Assembly: GCF_018320785.1 (NCBI RefSeq)
Contig: NC_054865.1
Coordinates: forward strand, 37,696,398-37,760,397
DNA: 64,000 bases
DNA from: Cheilinus undulatus
Taxonomy: Eukaryota; Chordata; Actinopteri; Labriformes; Labridae
Direction: 5' to 3'
Part shown: positions 12,703 through 24,471 of the stretch, piece after piece
How positions within the stretch are numbered: the first letter of the stretch is position 1
Layout of the letters: the number at the start of each line of letters is the position of its first letter
Translations under genes and position numbers: made by a program
The notes under the pieces: generated by a model
Databases searched by the model: none
What the model was told of the DNA's origin: nothing
The model's input: the letters and a program-made list of their open reading frames with translations, nothing else

Positions 12703-15700
12703 TCAGCGATATCGGTCTCTGTGATCTCTGTGTCGATCTCGTTCCCGTGAGCGTTCCTTGTCCCTCTCTGCACTCCAGGAACGTTCTCTGTGTCTTCGAG
12801 ACATTCCTGCACTGTCCCAACCAGACGGATCGTCTCTGTCACGATCTCGGTCCCGATCTCGATTGCGATCTCTGTCCCGATCTCGCTCTCTGTCCCGATC
12901 TCGTTCTCTGTCCCGATCTCGTTCTCTGTCCCGACCCCTGTCCCGGTCTCTGTCTTCATCCCCAGAACGACTGCCGCTCCTGTGAAAAAAATGTTTCATG
13001 CATGATACCTCCAACTCCCACTAAAGCCAAAGCCAATTACTGCATGGAGACAAGATGTATTAAAAATTGAGAGTGGGTAAGCCCAGTTAAACCAACCTGT
13101 ATCCATAATTGCCCTGGATAGAGACCAGACAATCTTTGAGTGAGGTGACCAGTGTTTGGCAGCGCTCATCTCCATACACTCTGGACTGCTTTATGATGGC
13201 AATGGCAGTTAGTAGAGTCTCCATGGCCACTCGCAAGTCTCCTGTGACAGTAATTTGAGAAATAAAATGTTAGGAAAGTGGCTTTTTGGTATGAAGGCAA
13301 TCCATAGATATGAAAAAAAACTACCTGCTGTCCAGTGACATAACAATTGTGTTAAAGAACAAATCCACAAAAGACATATTTTTTTCTACAACACTCAGTA
13401 TTTCCAAGAGCACACAGAGGTCCATTGATAGTGTTGAACCATCTCTGCAACAGTCCATCAGTCAGGTCCCTATGGTATATCTATTTAATGGAAAGCACTT
13501 CCACATAAAAGGCGTAAGCCTTTAGGTTGCCAAAAAGCCAATTAACAGACTTCTGGAGCATTGACAAAAGCTTTGATTGCCAACTTCGGCGCATTAATGC
13601 AAAGCACTACAGCAGGAGAGAACCTTTACTATCCCTCTCTAGTAACAACACAAAAACAAACACACAAAGAAAAGCTGAACCTGAACATCCAATTCCTGGA
13701 CAGGGGTAAGGATTCACCTTACAGGATTACAATGACCCAAAGCACACAACCAGAAAACGCTGGCAGAGCTTTGGAAAAGGTCAGTATGTTATTGAACAGA
13801 GCAGACTTGGTCCTGAACCCTACTAAAAAATAAAAAACAGTGTTCTCAGATTTTCCCTTTTTTCTTTCACAGAGCTTTAGAGAAAACAGAGAAAGCAAAA
13901 ATATATAGGTGTGCAAAACTGGTAGAAGCATTCCAAGTACAAAGTTTTAAATACCTTAAAACCTACTTTTTTTATCAAGTTTGTTACTCGTGAAGGGTCC
14001 GGCTACAGACCATACATTTCTAACAGCATTTCCCAGATGTAAATTTCTTTCTTTTTTTTTTTTTTTTTTTTAATTCAGCTTTATTCATGAACAAAGTCTG
14101 GCAGTTACATTCATGAAACAACCACATTGCAAACATTATAGACAAAGAAACATTTCACAAACAGAGAAAAAGGTCAGAGGTCTATTCTGGGATTAAATTA
14201 TGTGAAGACCGGTTTTAGAAGTACCCTGGCTCACTTTAGTTTTGTTAGCTTTGGTTAAAGCTAACATAGTTACGCTACTTACGTAATCAAAGTTAATATA
14301 TAAGCCAATGTAGCTAAGTTGGGTTTTGCAACATAAGTTTTGGCAACATCAGCTTTCACAAATGTAGCTAAAGCCAACATATCTGTGCAGATGATATACC
14401 TATGTAGCTTACATAGCTTTTTGTGAGCTATGTTAGCTATGTGGCTCCGTTATCTATGTAAAGTTATCTTTCGCAACATGAGCTTTAGCAAACGTTGCTA
14501 CAGCTAACTTAGCGACACAGATAAACTAAATTCTTAGCTTACATAGATATTTTAGCCCCATAAGCTACATAGCTCCGTTATGTACATATTCATGCAGCTA
14601 ACGAAGCTATGTAAGCTATGCTGGCTGCGCTGGCATGTTTTCATGGAGAACAAGCTTTCTTTCCTGTAAACAGACTGTTTACTCTGTTTTACTAAACATT
14701 TTGTAATGAGGTTTATCAGGTCAAGTTTTGGCTTTATCTTCTGATGTCCTAACCCTTACCTGAACACTCACCCTAACCCTAAATGGAAGTTTAATCTGAT
14801 TTTATTAAAAAAAAAAAAAAACTTCAAATTATACATTATACAACAAAAGTCCCTTCAAAAAGGGACTTCTCTATTTTTGTAGTTAGTAGTTAGTCTAAAA
14901 TGGGCTGGGATTGTTGTATTTTTTGTTCCCATTTTTTCGTCATGTTTGCCAGCCAAAGACAGGACCAGTCACTTTACCCCTTGGCTTAATTCTTTCTGTG
15001 TCATTCCGCTCCACAGAGTCTGTTCATCTCTACTCACCAGCTGTTGCTCCCGACACAGCCTTGGTGATGGCACTGCTGGCGACAGCTCGATTTCTGTTCA
15101 TAAGCTCCTCAAAATCTGCATCTGTACTCTGACATGTGTTTCTGAAAAATACACAGATGGTTGTCATACAGGTGACAGTATTATCAAATGTAAAAAAACG
15201 TCCAGGATTTTTTTTTATGCTTTGGTATTTATTTAAAAAAATGTACTATCAAGTGAAATCATCTCACAGGGAGGAAATAGGTTACTGTTTGGAGAGCTAA
15301 AAAAATATATAAAATTCTTACTTTTGTTGGTTGTAACTTTTGCTGCTGTGCCCATCTTGTGCAAAAAAAGCTGGATTTAAATGAAGACTAGGAGACGGTT
15401 GACTTGGAGCATGGACAGGAGGAGGAGGAAACAAAGGGAGTGGAAATGGTGGAGGGATGTTTGGTGGCATATGTAGAAAAGGAGGAGGTGGCTGATTATG
15501 GAAAGGGCTGGGTAATGGGGGAAACGAGTTTGGTGGTGGAAAAAGCAGAGGACTGGACTCCTGTGATAACAATGATGGAATCTTATCTGGAGAATCAGAG
15601 TCTTTAGAATCTTTGACGTGAGCACGCAGGGGTATACCTACAGGGGAAAAAACTTGTTTTATTAGAAATAACAGTCAAAGGGATATCTCGCAATAAATAC

Positions 15701-18048
15701 AGTAGAAAAAAATAACATAGACTTTATGCTGTGCTACTCTTACGTTTATTTGCAGTGTCCTCGAAAATGCTGAGATTCTGGTGAGTGGCAAAGCGACAGT
15801 CTATCCGAGTCCCGTAGAGTTCACACTGAGGTATTTTTTCCAACAATGTTTTGAATGAATCCTGTGAGGTTACAACCACTTCTGCATAGCTGCAGAGAAG
15901 AAACACAAGTTAAAAAAAAGAAAGCAAGGTCAGATAAATCAATGTCTTTAAAAATAATACCACAAATGAAATTTTATCTTTAAAAGAATGCTTTCATTTT
16001 TTGGACATTTTTCAAAATTTGGCAAACCACTTACCCTCTTGACTGGCCATTTACCCTGTTCTCTGCAAATTTGATCTCTGTGATGTCCCTTACACCAAGC
16101 CTTTGAGCCATATTTATGAGATCCTTATCTGATGTCCACTGGGGGGGAGCATGGAGTTTGAGAAGAGGAAATGAATAAGTAACAGGTAAGTAAAAAGGGA
16201 CAATGATCTTGACAAAAAGTGAACCTACTCCAGAAACAGAAACTGAAGTACTCATTCATAAAAGATGTAAGTTTCAGAGTGGCCTTTAAATCAAGCTCTT
16301 CTGATCAGATTTAAAATATTACTATGTAAAAGGTTATTCCACAGAGCCAGCTACCATCACTGGCAAAAGTTAACCAGTGGACAATAATGTTCCATTATAT
16401 TAAGAAGTGCAAAATATTACCAGTCAAAAATGTCTTCCTTTTTTGTCTTAAGATGACAAATGAAGCAATGAAACAGAGTTGTAAAAGTGAAGGTCTAACC
16501 ATATCAGTGCTGGATATAGATGTAACTGCAGCCACTTGTTATGTTATGTAAACCTTTCATCCTTTTTTTTCCTTAAAAAAAATATTATAGATGTTTAAAC
16601 CAACAAACATTCAGTGTACCTATTAATGGTCTTTTTGGAATTTTTAGGTCTGAATCAAATGAAAACAGCAATAGAGAAAAAACTGACTGAAACTATGCAG
16701 GTTAGAAATGTTCTGTCTTTACGTAATGCTATTGTTTCTGAAATGAGACGACTATACCCTGACAACAGAGGTAGAAAAAGTACCAGACTATTGCACTCAA
16801 GTTCAAGAGGCTAATTAGTTTAAAATTTACACAAGTCGAAGTGAAAGTACTGGTCTATAAATCTACTCAAGTGAAATTAAAAAGTAAGTCATTTAACATT
16901 TACTCATAGTACTGATGAGTAGCTACTTGAATATGAATATATAAGAATATGAATCTCGACCAGGAGGTTTTTTCAAAGTGTGAATTAACCTAAAGTCAAC
17001 AGCTGTTTTGGGATGAAATGTGGGATTATTCTCTTGCCATTTACTACTGACAGTCTTGTTGTGAAAGTCAAATTACCAGACATTTTCTTGTTGTTGGCTG
17101 AAGGCTTGGGCCTCTTTGTTTTGACTTTTAGTTTACCTTTTTACTCAGTGCTTTATGCATTTTAAAATGTAATGAAATGCAATACTCCCCCAACAATACA
17201 ATTAAGTAGAAGTAGACTAAATTACAATTAAGTTTTTTGACCAAGGGAGGATGCAGGTTTTAGCCTATAGCGGAGGCTGATGGTACTTGGTCACATACAT
17301 TTTCTTTGAAAAGGTAGAAAGTCAAAAACTTTCTTCATCCTTTCAGCCGATTCACTGGCACTTTGTACATCTCTGCACTGCTAATTTTATTGTAGTTTCT
17401 TGTTGAATAATAAGTCACTTCTCTAAACCGTTACAAGAGCTCAGCAAACCCACAAGGACAAAACAGCAGAAAGTGTGTTGGATAATAGATTCCAAAACTA
17501 CCAACACTGAAATGGACCAAGACTTACTTACCCAGGGGAAATTGCCTATATATAAAGCCAGCCTCCTTTGCGTGGCTCCTTCTTTCTGGCTTTTAACTAT
17601 TGTTGTTGATGCATCCTCCTTTCCAGCAGGCTCCTCTTTTGGAGGCAGCACTTTTTTAGTTGCTTTCTTGTCCTGGTTGACTGAGCCGGTGAGTACAGCA
17701 TCAAAAAGTTCATTTGCTTCGGCAATTCTGTCTAAATCCTGGGAGAGAAAAGCAACAAAAGCCCGTTTATATGCATCTATCTCATAAATCAAATGCTTCT
17801 TTTAATAATGCCCGAACTGACCTGTAGCATCTAAGTCATGTCTTCAGTTCAGACAGAGGCAGATATGTCTTTAGACTCTACCAATACAATGTTTGGATAA
17901 CACTTAAACTACTACTGCTAGGGCTTTGGTGCATCTACGGCAGTCAAAACAGGTAAACGTCGCTCACCTCGTCGTCTTGATGAAGATCGCCGTATAAATC
18001 TATATTATCGGAGGTGCTTGGTCCTGCTGCAGCTCCTGCAGCAGCCAT
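12703..18048 (-). CDS. cpsf7: Cleavage and polyadenylation specificity factor subunit 7 (CFIm59-like)
   Basis: Eight coding exons join in phase: 18048-17968, 17738-17532, 16138-16035, 15889-15744, 15637-15322, 15141-15038, 13241-13097 and 12979-12703, giving 459 aa (human CPSF7 is about 460-470). The N-terminus has a DNIDLYGDL motif. A single RRM spans about residues 84-165, with RNP2 LYIGNF, the WWTSDKDL helix and RNP1 GQSRGYAEV. KRIPLRAH and a Pro-rich middle ending LHLNPAFF follow, then a conserved helical segment ([31 protein letters not shown]). The C-terminus is an RD/RE/RS-like domain. It is the large subunit of cleavage factor Im, which binds UGUA with NUDT21 and guides poly(A) site choice in the nucleus. 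KRIP-RAH and the overall length favour CPSF7 over CPSF6. The start has an in-frame Ala-rich opening and a strong donor after codon 27. Confidence 0.93.
12870..12934 (-). repeat. cpsf7: 18-bp tandem repeat inside cpsf7 last exon
   Basis: Three near-perfect 18-bp units (CTCTGTCCCGATCTCGTT type, 12870-12887, 12888-12905, 12906-12923) and a diverged fourth. Read on the coding strand each unit gives six residues of alternating Arg-Asp/Arg-Glu. The unit is a multiple of three, so length changes keep the frame. Confidence 0.8.
13540..13860 (+). mobile_element. Tc1-like transposase fragment in cpsf7 intron
   Basis: A short decayed fragment. The stretch around 13726-13765 translates to DPKHTTRK after a Tyr-Asn, the conserved region around the second catalytic Asp of Tc1 transposases (usual form QQDNDPKHTA). 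No termini were recognised. It lies in the cpsf7 intron, antisense to the gene. Confidence 0.5.
14052..14205 (-). mobile_element. Possible retroposed 3' end with poly(A) tail
   Basis: On the minus strand an AATAAA (14080-14085) is followed after a few bases by about 20 consecutive A (T run at 14052-14071). That is the signature of a reverse-transcribed, polyadenylated RNA inserted in the cpsf7 intron. I could not identify the source transcript, and it could be a LINE 3' end. Confidence 0.35.
14225..14645. repeat. AGCTA/CATAGCT-rich degenerate repeat block
   Basis: About 400 bp built from variations of TAGCT, AGCTAACATAG and GTAGCTTACATAGCT in both orientations, so that it is rich in short palindromes. 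It lies inside a cpsf7 intron and ends before an A run at about 14806. No coding potential is seen. It looks like a satellite-like or foldback-derived repeat. Confidence 0.6.
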
Positions 18049-20240
18049 CTCAGAGGCCTACGGTGATCCGGGTGATGGGGCCAGAGATAGTTTGATTGTT
18101 TTCAGTGATTGTATTTTATGCAAACTTTGAAAAACAGCAGAATGCATCGACAGCAGGTGCAGAAACATTAATTAAAAATATGTTAGCATGACGCCTTTTT
18201 TTTTTTTTTTTTACCGTAGGCTAACGTTTGACTCGGGTCCACAACAAATGATAACGAACGGTTGCTAACATTTAACACAAATCCACAGATACAGGACAAA
18301 AGTCGATATTTAAATGAATAAATGAAACTGTCCACTGGGTTTCATGTGCGGGTGCACATTTAGATGGTTTCAGCTCGCTCTTTGATTTGTAATGATAACA
18401 TTGCTAATGTTTCAGTACGAGAACATGGCGATCCGTCCGAAAACTCTACCGGTTGAAAACATGGGAGACCATCTGTTCCGCCTATTCCACATGCCTTATG
18501 TGAATGAAATAAACACAGCGTAAGATATTTCACCCCTTAAATAAAAATAGGTTTAAAGTGCCATGGCCCATTACCATACGAGAATAATTAATTTTTATAA
18601 TTTAACCCGAGTGGATGTTGTTCATTGTTCATTCTTTTCGACAGTCTTATTACGGTGGCCTGAAAGTTGAATACAAAAAACAGTCTGAAACACAAAAAAT
18701 ATTGAAACAGAATTTCACATTAACCAAAACATTTTCACAACTCATAAAGCAATTTAGGTAAGGTACAAATCTATATTTTACAATATAAATTTCCCAAAAT
18801 CCAATATTTACAAAGTCTGAAACACTTTACAACACTTAAAATTTGAGTCACTTCCAGCATGGTACATTCCCCTTCTGTAAGATATTATTTTTAAATTTGT
18901 TTCAGAATTGTAAAATCTTCAATAATTTGTAAATTTGTTTCAGCTCATGTAAAAGTGATCTGTGTTTTGTTAGTTTGTTTTGAAAAATGCAAATTAGAAT
19001 TTTCAAATGTAGTTTTTTTAAATTTTAAAATTTAAATTTAAATATAAATTTAAAAATTATAATTTTGTTTCAGACTTTGTACTTTTGTTTCAAGTTTTGT
19101 AAACGTGTTTCACACTTTGTAATTTTGTATTTGATGTTTAATTTGTTTTGTAAAATGTTGATTTTTTTGTGAATTGTAAAAGTGTTTTTTCCTCATGTAA
19201 TTTTTTTATGAAATGTGAAAATGTTATTTAAATATGTATTTATATATAATTAGAATTATTTTTTGCCCATTTTTCCTCAAATAATTATGGATGTCAGCAA
19301 AGACATGGTCCACTGTAAAGCTATGCTGCTCTAATAATATTCTGTTTTTTTTTTTTTTTTACCCAAATACTCAGCACTTATCAGTGTAACAAAAATACAC
19401 ATTTTATTTAATTTTGCTGAAGTAAAATATAACCAAAATTATTTTCTTTAAATGGTGTGGTCATTTTTTGCTGGCCATTGCTCTAAACCCTTGGCTAATA
19501 ACTTCATAGCCATGCCATGATATGCAAAAATGAAGAAATTGTGACAACTTTTAAGGAACTTTTGAACCAAAAAAAAAAAAAAAAGAAAAAAAAAAAACTT
19601 TTATGGATACTTTCCTTAGGGAGGCAGGTATTGGCTAGAAGGCTGGCAAAATCCAAGTCAGATAAAATGTTTTTAAAATCCCATTAGGGGATGGTAGGTC
19701 CTCATGGGCTCTCAGGAGCCTAGACATTTCTGTGGGCAGTCCTGCTAATAGCAGCTTATTTATTTTCTTTAGTTGAAAGGTTCCAATGGTACTGCTCAAT
19801 TTCCTCTTCAAAAGCTAGAAATCAAGTTTTGGAGTGACTAAATTTGGGTTTGTGGATATGTTTTTTTCACCCTAAAATGATCTAATTATGTTAATTTGTT
19901 TTGACAGTGTTGTTGTGTTAACTGAGCAGGGATTTCCCCTCAAAGAATTGAAATTTCAGAGTTAATTTTTTCATAAAACATAAAAATATAAAGGAATATA
20001 TTACTTTGTAAGATGACTGACAGGATAACGTATGATTTGAAAGAAAGTCCCTAATTCTGTAAGTCAGGTGGTAGTTTCATGGAGATTTTAAAGTCTTCAA
20101 ATATTACCTCGAATCGATTAATCAGTAAATCTAGACTGACATGTACCACAGTAGGGGTAGTGGTGTTTTCTTTCCTAAAGAGCATGCGATGAGGAAATAC
20201 TTGCTGGTTATTTGGATAAAAAAAAAAAGGCCAGAGGCAA
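18049..20240. other. Intergenic region between divergent cpsf7 and sdhaf2
   Basis: This 2.2-kb stretch contains the cpsf7 promoter (about 18049-18460, with scattered CG dinucleotides), a short ORF followed by a splice donor at 18425-18519, an AT-rich inverted array at about 18655-19215, and otherwise AT-rich DNA. An A run at 19570-19597 has one interruption. No recognised gene is present. Confidence 0.5.
18655..19215. repeat. AT-rich array of GAAACA/TGTTTC words in inverted arrangement
   Basis: The left part (18655-18850) repeats words such as GTCTGAAACAC and CAGAATTTCAC. The right part (about 18940-19200) repeats their complements, for example TTTCAGACTTTGTA, GTTTCAAGTTTTGTA and GTTTCACACTTTGTA, at roughly 20-bp spacing. 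The block is therefore an imperfect long inverted repeat built of short units, suggesting a MITE-like foldback. Precise ends and target duplication were not resolved. Confidence 0.55.
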
Positions 20241-20315
20241 AATAAAATCCAGTAGAGGGCGGTAATGCGACATTGTGGATGCCAGCCGCCCCTGACACCC
20301 AAAGAAGAAGAAGGG
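20241..20315 (+). repeat. Dispersed fish repeat tail carrying a CTCF-like site
   Basis: The block 'CCAGTAGAGGGCGGTAATGC ...' followed by GATGCCAGCCGCC, an ACCC and an AAAGAAGAAGAAG tail is a recurrent repeat end in fish genomes as I remember them. Bases 20249-20263 read CCAGTAGAGGGCGGT, which fits the CTCF core consensus CCASYAGRKGGCRSY at all 15 positions. It lies about 200 bp upstream of the sdhaf2 start codon, so it may act in or near its promoter. Confidence 0.5.
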
Positions 20316-20460
20316 GAGGCTTTCCTTTAGCTGCTGTTATGTGAACTACAGTTGTGTAATTTCAGTGTTTTGTACCTGACATTTAAGCGTCAGAGACATT
20401 TCTACGGAGGGGAAGAGTTTCATTCAGAGGTCCTTTGGTGTCACACAGAAGATCGTCGAA

Positions 20461-23400
20461 ATGCTGTCTTCTATTATTGCAAAAAGAGTGAGTTATTTTG
20501 TAAACGTCACATTTATTGGAGCATTTATGCGTTAAACTTTGAATGCCACAGCCAGCCACAGCATAGGAGCGCGTGGACTGTTGCAGATATAACTAACATG
20601 TTTAATTTGATTTATTTTATGTAATAATATACTGTAATAGTATCCTTGTTGTCCCAAATTACTTGTCTGAACTGTAATTTTGATGTTGGCAGCATTAGCT
20701 TGAGCATTAGCCCTGCTGTGAGCTTGTCCTGCTGGAGGACAGTTGTACAACAGGGTAGCATGTTATATTATGTAATCATCTTCATTCTCTCTATGATTTC
20801 ACTTAATCTGTTTACCGTTTTGAAATATATGTTAATTACTCTTTGAGATTCTTTATGTAACGGTATTGGAAATACTTTGACCTTCATGTTATGAAAGAAA
20901 CAAAGGAAAAGGCGTGCATGCTGTCACAAGTATCAATGGAAAAGTTTATCATTAACACAAGCATATTGATTAATCACACTCCTTTGAACGTATTTTTAGG
21001 TTAAACTAAGGGTAATATCCTTCTGTTTGTATGCAGACCTGCTATTATAGGTATATCTAAGATTTTAACATTAATTCATCAACAGAAAAATGAACGTGTT
21101 ATGGATTGAGAGGGAAAAAAGTAACAGTGAAAACTAAATATTTTATTACCCAAGATTCAGACTCTTCAGTTGTCCACTGAGCTGTCTTGGAGTTTTTAAA
21201 AGTGAGATGAGACATTTAGGAACGGTGATAGACTTATTTTACATCACTGTGGCTGCAGAGAGACACTGACAGGGATTAATTAACCAAGGTGTGCAAAAAA
21301 TGTGGGCACTAATTGTGGATCATAGATAGGCGCAATTAACCTTGACAGCCCTAGTATGTGTCACATACTAGTACTGCATTTTATCTTATACAAAATAGAA
21401 ACTGTTTAAAGTCACAGTGTCACTGAGACACTTGTTTGTGGAGACAAAGGAGGAAGATAGGTCAGCTCTACAGCAAACTGCATTTAAAAGATAAAATGAA
21501 ATGGATCATGCAGTTCAGAACATGGCACTAGTGTTGTTCAAAAGTGTGTATTTATTCCTTGCAGGTGGTGACAGGGTTGTGCCAGGGAGCATGGAGGCCA
21601 GCAGTCACAGGGCTGGTTTCATGTCGCAGTTATCGTGGAGATGCACCAGATGACACCAGGGGTGATCTGATTGAGATCCCTTTGCCCCCTTGGGAGGACA
21701 GGCCCGGAGAGCCCACTGACATCAAGAGACGCCGCCTGCTGTATGAGAGCCGCAAGAGGGGCATGTTGGAGAACTGCATTTTACTCAGGTTGTTGTCATA
21801 TGTGTGTGTCAAAGTTGTTATAATGATGTTTGTACAAAATTCCCAAACATAAGAGCCCTAGTAAAGGATAAATATGTAAAAAGTTTGTGTGACAAACTTA
21901 TTAAGTTTCTTTTTTGTACTTGAAGAGTTTTTCCATTCAGCCCACTCGCTTTAATTTCATGTAGAGCAGAGTAGGAGTGGTGAGAAGTAGGCGTATGACA
22001 GGAAAGAGCTGGCACCCGTGTATATTGTTGAATTATAACTTGTCTTAATATCACATCTTTTCCTTGCAGTGAAACGTCCCACAGGTCATACAGAGTAGTG
22101 TTTGGAGGCAGGAATGGTAGGAGTAGGAACATGAAGGAGGTATTGAAGAGAAAGATGGGAAACAGTTACACAACTCCAGAGACGAGCTTTATTAGTTAAA
22201 AGTGTTAAAAATACTATGGAGATAGTGGGAAGATGGCTGTTAGGAGCTACTTGACAGCGATGAGTAGGATTGAAACTAGAACAAGGCAGCTTTCCAGTGA
22301 TATTCAAACGCTAAGTTGATTCTGTAACACTGCACAAACTTTGACTTTCCCTTTAGAAAGTGTTCATATTGAAATGACTTTGAAACTTTCTTGCAGCCTT
22401 TTTGCAAAGCGATACCTAAACACTATGAGTGAGAACCAGCTGCAGCAGTACGACAGACTGATCAATGAACCAAGCAATGACTGGGACATCTATTACTGGG
22501 CAACAGGTGAGAAAACAGCAAATGAGTATTTCCTCAAACATAAATGTGCATGTACAATCCCATATGAAACAATATGTAATTAACAACTTATTAAATTATA
22601 AGGAGGTGAACTGCTGAAAGATGGGTTCCTTTTGGGAAAGCATTCGAGATGGGGATTTTCAACAAGGTTTTCATTTTATTGGCACAAAGTAAATTCAACT
22701 GCTAATAACATATTTTTACTTATTGAGTCCATATTATTGTTTGCAAAGATCTGCAAACAAATTCATTATTAACATTTCAACACCCAGCCAGTCACAGAAC
22801 AAACCATGAATAACTCCTGCAGGCTTAATGATTATAGAAAAGCTTTGTTTATGTTGTTATGTAATCACTGATGACTGCTAACGCTAAAACAATAATAATA
22901 CACCAGCTCTGATTGCAAAATAAATTAAATCATGTTTGTTTGCATTGTTCATTAAGCCTCTTCTCTACCCTAGGCACTTGTTTCCCTTCCTTGAATAACT
23001 TAGCATTTTATTATTTGATTTATCTCCTAATTTGATTTATTGCTTAATCTTTTATGTATAAGAGTCATTGTAAAATGGCTTTAACTCATTAAATTCACCG
23101 TAAAACTCAAGAAAATCAAAGAAAACCTTCAAGACATTACAGTGACCTGGTTTAAAAAATACATCATCACTTCAGTTATTTATTGAGATGGATTAACTTT
23201 AAAATGAGAAACACAGAATCTTCAATGTCACGAACTTGGTGTCTCAGTTTAAAACCTTTGGAGGAATTGTTTAATAAATGTTCAATAGTAGGCACAGGGT
23301 TTGGGTTAATTATGTAAACGCTTCTCTTCTTTCTAAATGATACTGGATCAAACTACTTCTCAGATGTTTTGGTCCCTTATTACAGGGGTTCTCAAACTTT

Positions 23401-24471
23401 TAGGGGCTAGGGACCCCTCACAGTGCAGAAAATTTCCCCCCCACATAACCCGCATGTTCATTAAACATATGTTAACTGCCATTTGTACTCCTCGATGCTG
23501 TATTTTAAACTCTTCAACCTAAATACAAGCTCTTGTCCAGTTGAGTGTGGCCTCTTACTTTTTGCGATCCTTTGAGCAGCCAAATAAGAAGCCCTCTGTG
23601 CTTTTTCTTTTCATTTTTTTTTAAGCATGACGAGTGGTAGATTTACATGATATCTCACAATCATATCTGAGTTTTTATTGGCCCAAAGATGAATTATGTG
23701 GGAGTGATTGGTTGAGAAGTTTTAATAAACACCTCACGAGGTATTAGGCTTTACAGGGTTACGTATGTTTTGTACTTTTTTTCTAAATGTCATTTTCAAC
23801 ACATCTTTTTATTGTCTTTCACGTTCTTAATGCTATTGATTTTTTTTAATGCTTTGAAACACTTCGAATTTCTTTGTGTATGCCTGAAGGTTTAGAGAAA
23901 AAACTTCCCTTTGCTGTGAATGGAAACACAACTTATATACCTTTTATTTTGGAGGAATATCAAGAGTTTCAAAAAAGAAGAATCTAGAGGCATTTAAATG
24001 AGGGATCATGGAGTCAGATGTCCTCCATTGTGATGCTTGTTTTTTTTTTTTCCTTTCCAAGAAGGATGTCTGTTGGCTTCTCTCATTCCTTCGTGATCAA
24101 AATACAAACCTTGATATTATTTTCTCCTCTAATACAGTCAGGTGAAAGATATTGAAAAGAGTGTCAGTCTTACAGTTATGCATGACTAGATATAATCTCT
24201 AGGCTTCTCTTCAGGATCTTTAGCTAACTGATTTATGATTTATCTTGCTCCATCTAGAAAAGTAAAAAATACTTCACTGTTCATCCAAACAAAGATTTTG
24301 AAGAGGCTAAATTAGAAACCGTTCTCTCATTTCCTTACAGAGGCTCAGCCAACCCCAGAAGTTTACCAGGGAGACGTCATGGACATGCTGAAGGAGTTCA
24401 CAAAGAATCGCGACCATGAGCAGAGGTTAGATGCACCCAATTTGGAGTACCTGGACAAGGAAAGTCAGTGA
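20461..24471 (+). CDS. sdhaf2: Succinate dehydrogenase assembly factor 2, mitochondrial
   Basis: Four coding exons, 20461-20487, 21565-21788, 22397-22506 and 24341-24471 (492 nt), join in phase to give 163 aa (human 166). The first exon encodes only MLSSIIAKR and ends at a GTGAGT donor, matching the very short first exon of the human gene. The N-terminus is a basic, Asp/Glu-poor mitochondrial targeting sequence up to about RSYRGD. The mature part holds the SdhE/YgfY-family signatures [47 protein letters not shown] and a C-terminal LEYL. The protein helps attach FAD covalently to SDHA in the mitochondrial matrix. The RGMLEN motif, which includes the conserved Gly, is intact. It is divergent from cpsf7 and convergent with syt7. 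Confidence 0.96.
23380..23480. mobile_element. hAT-like terminus fragment in sdhaf2 intron 3
   Basis: The stretch AGGGGTTCTCAAACTTTTAG followed by a GGGACCCCT block is the usual start of a common class of vertebrate hAT MITEs. I did not find a matching second terminus or duplication before 24340, so it is listed as a fragment. Confidence 0.4.

Noticed and set aside
12747-13070. Long overlapping plus-strand open frames opposite the cpsf7 last exon
   Set aside because: They are shadows of the 18-bp Arg-Asp/Arg-Glu repeat on the coding minus strand. The repeat keeps several frames open and has no independent family support.
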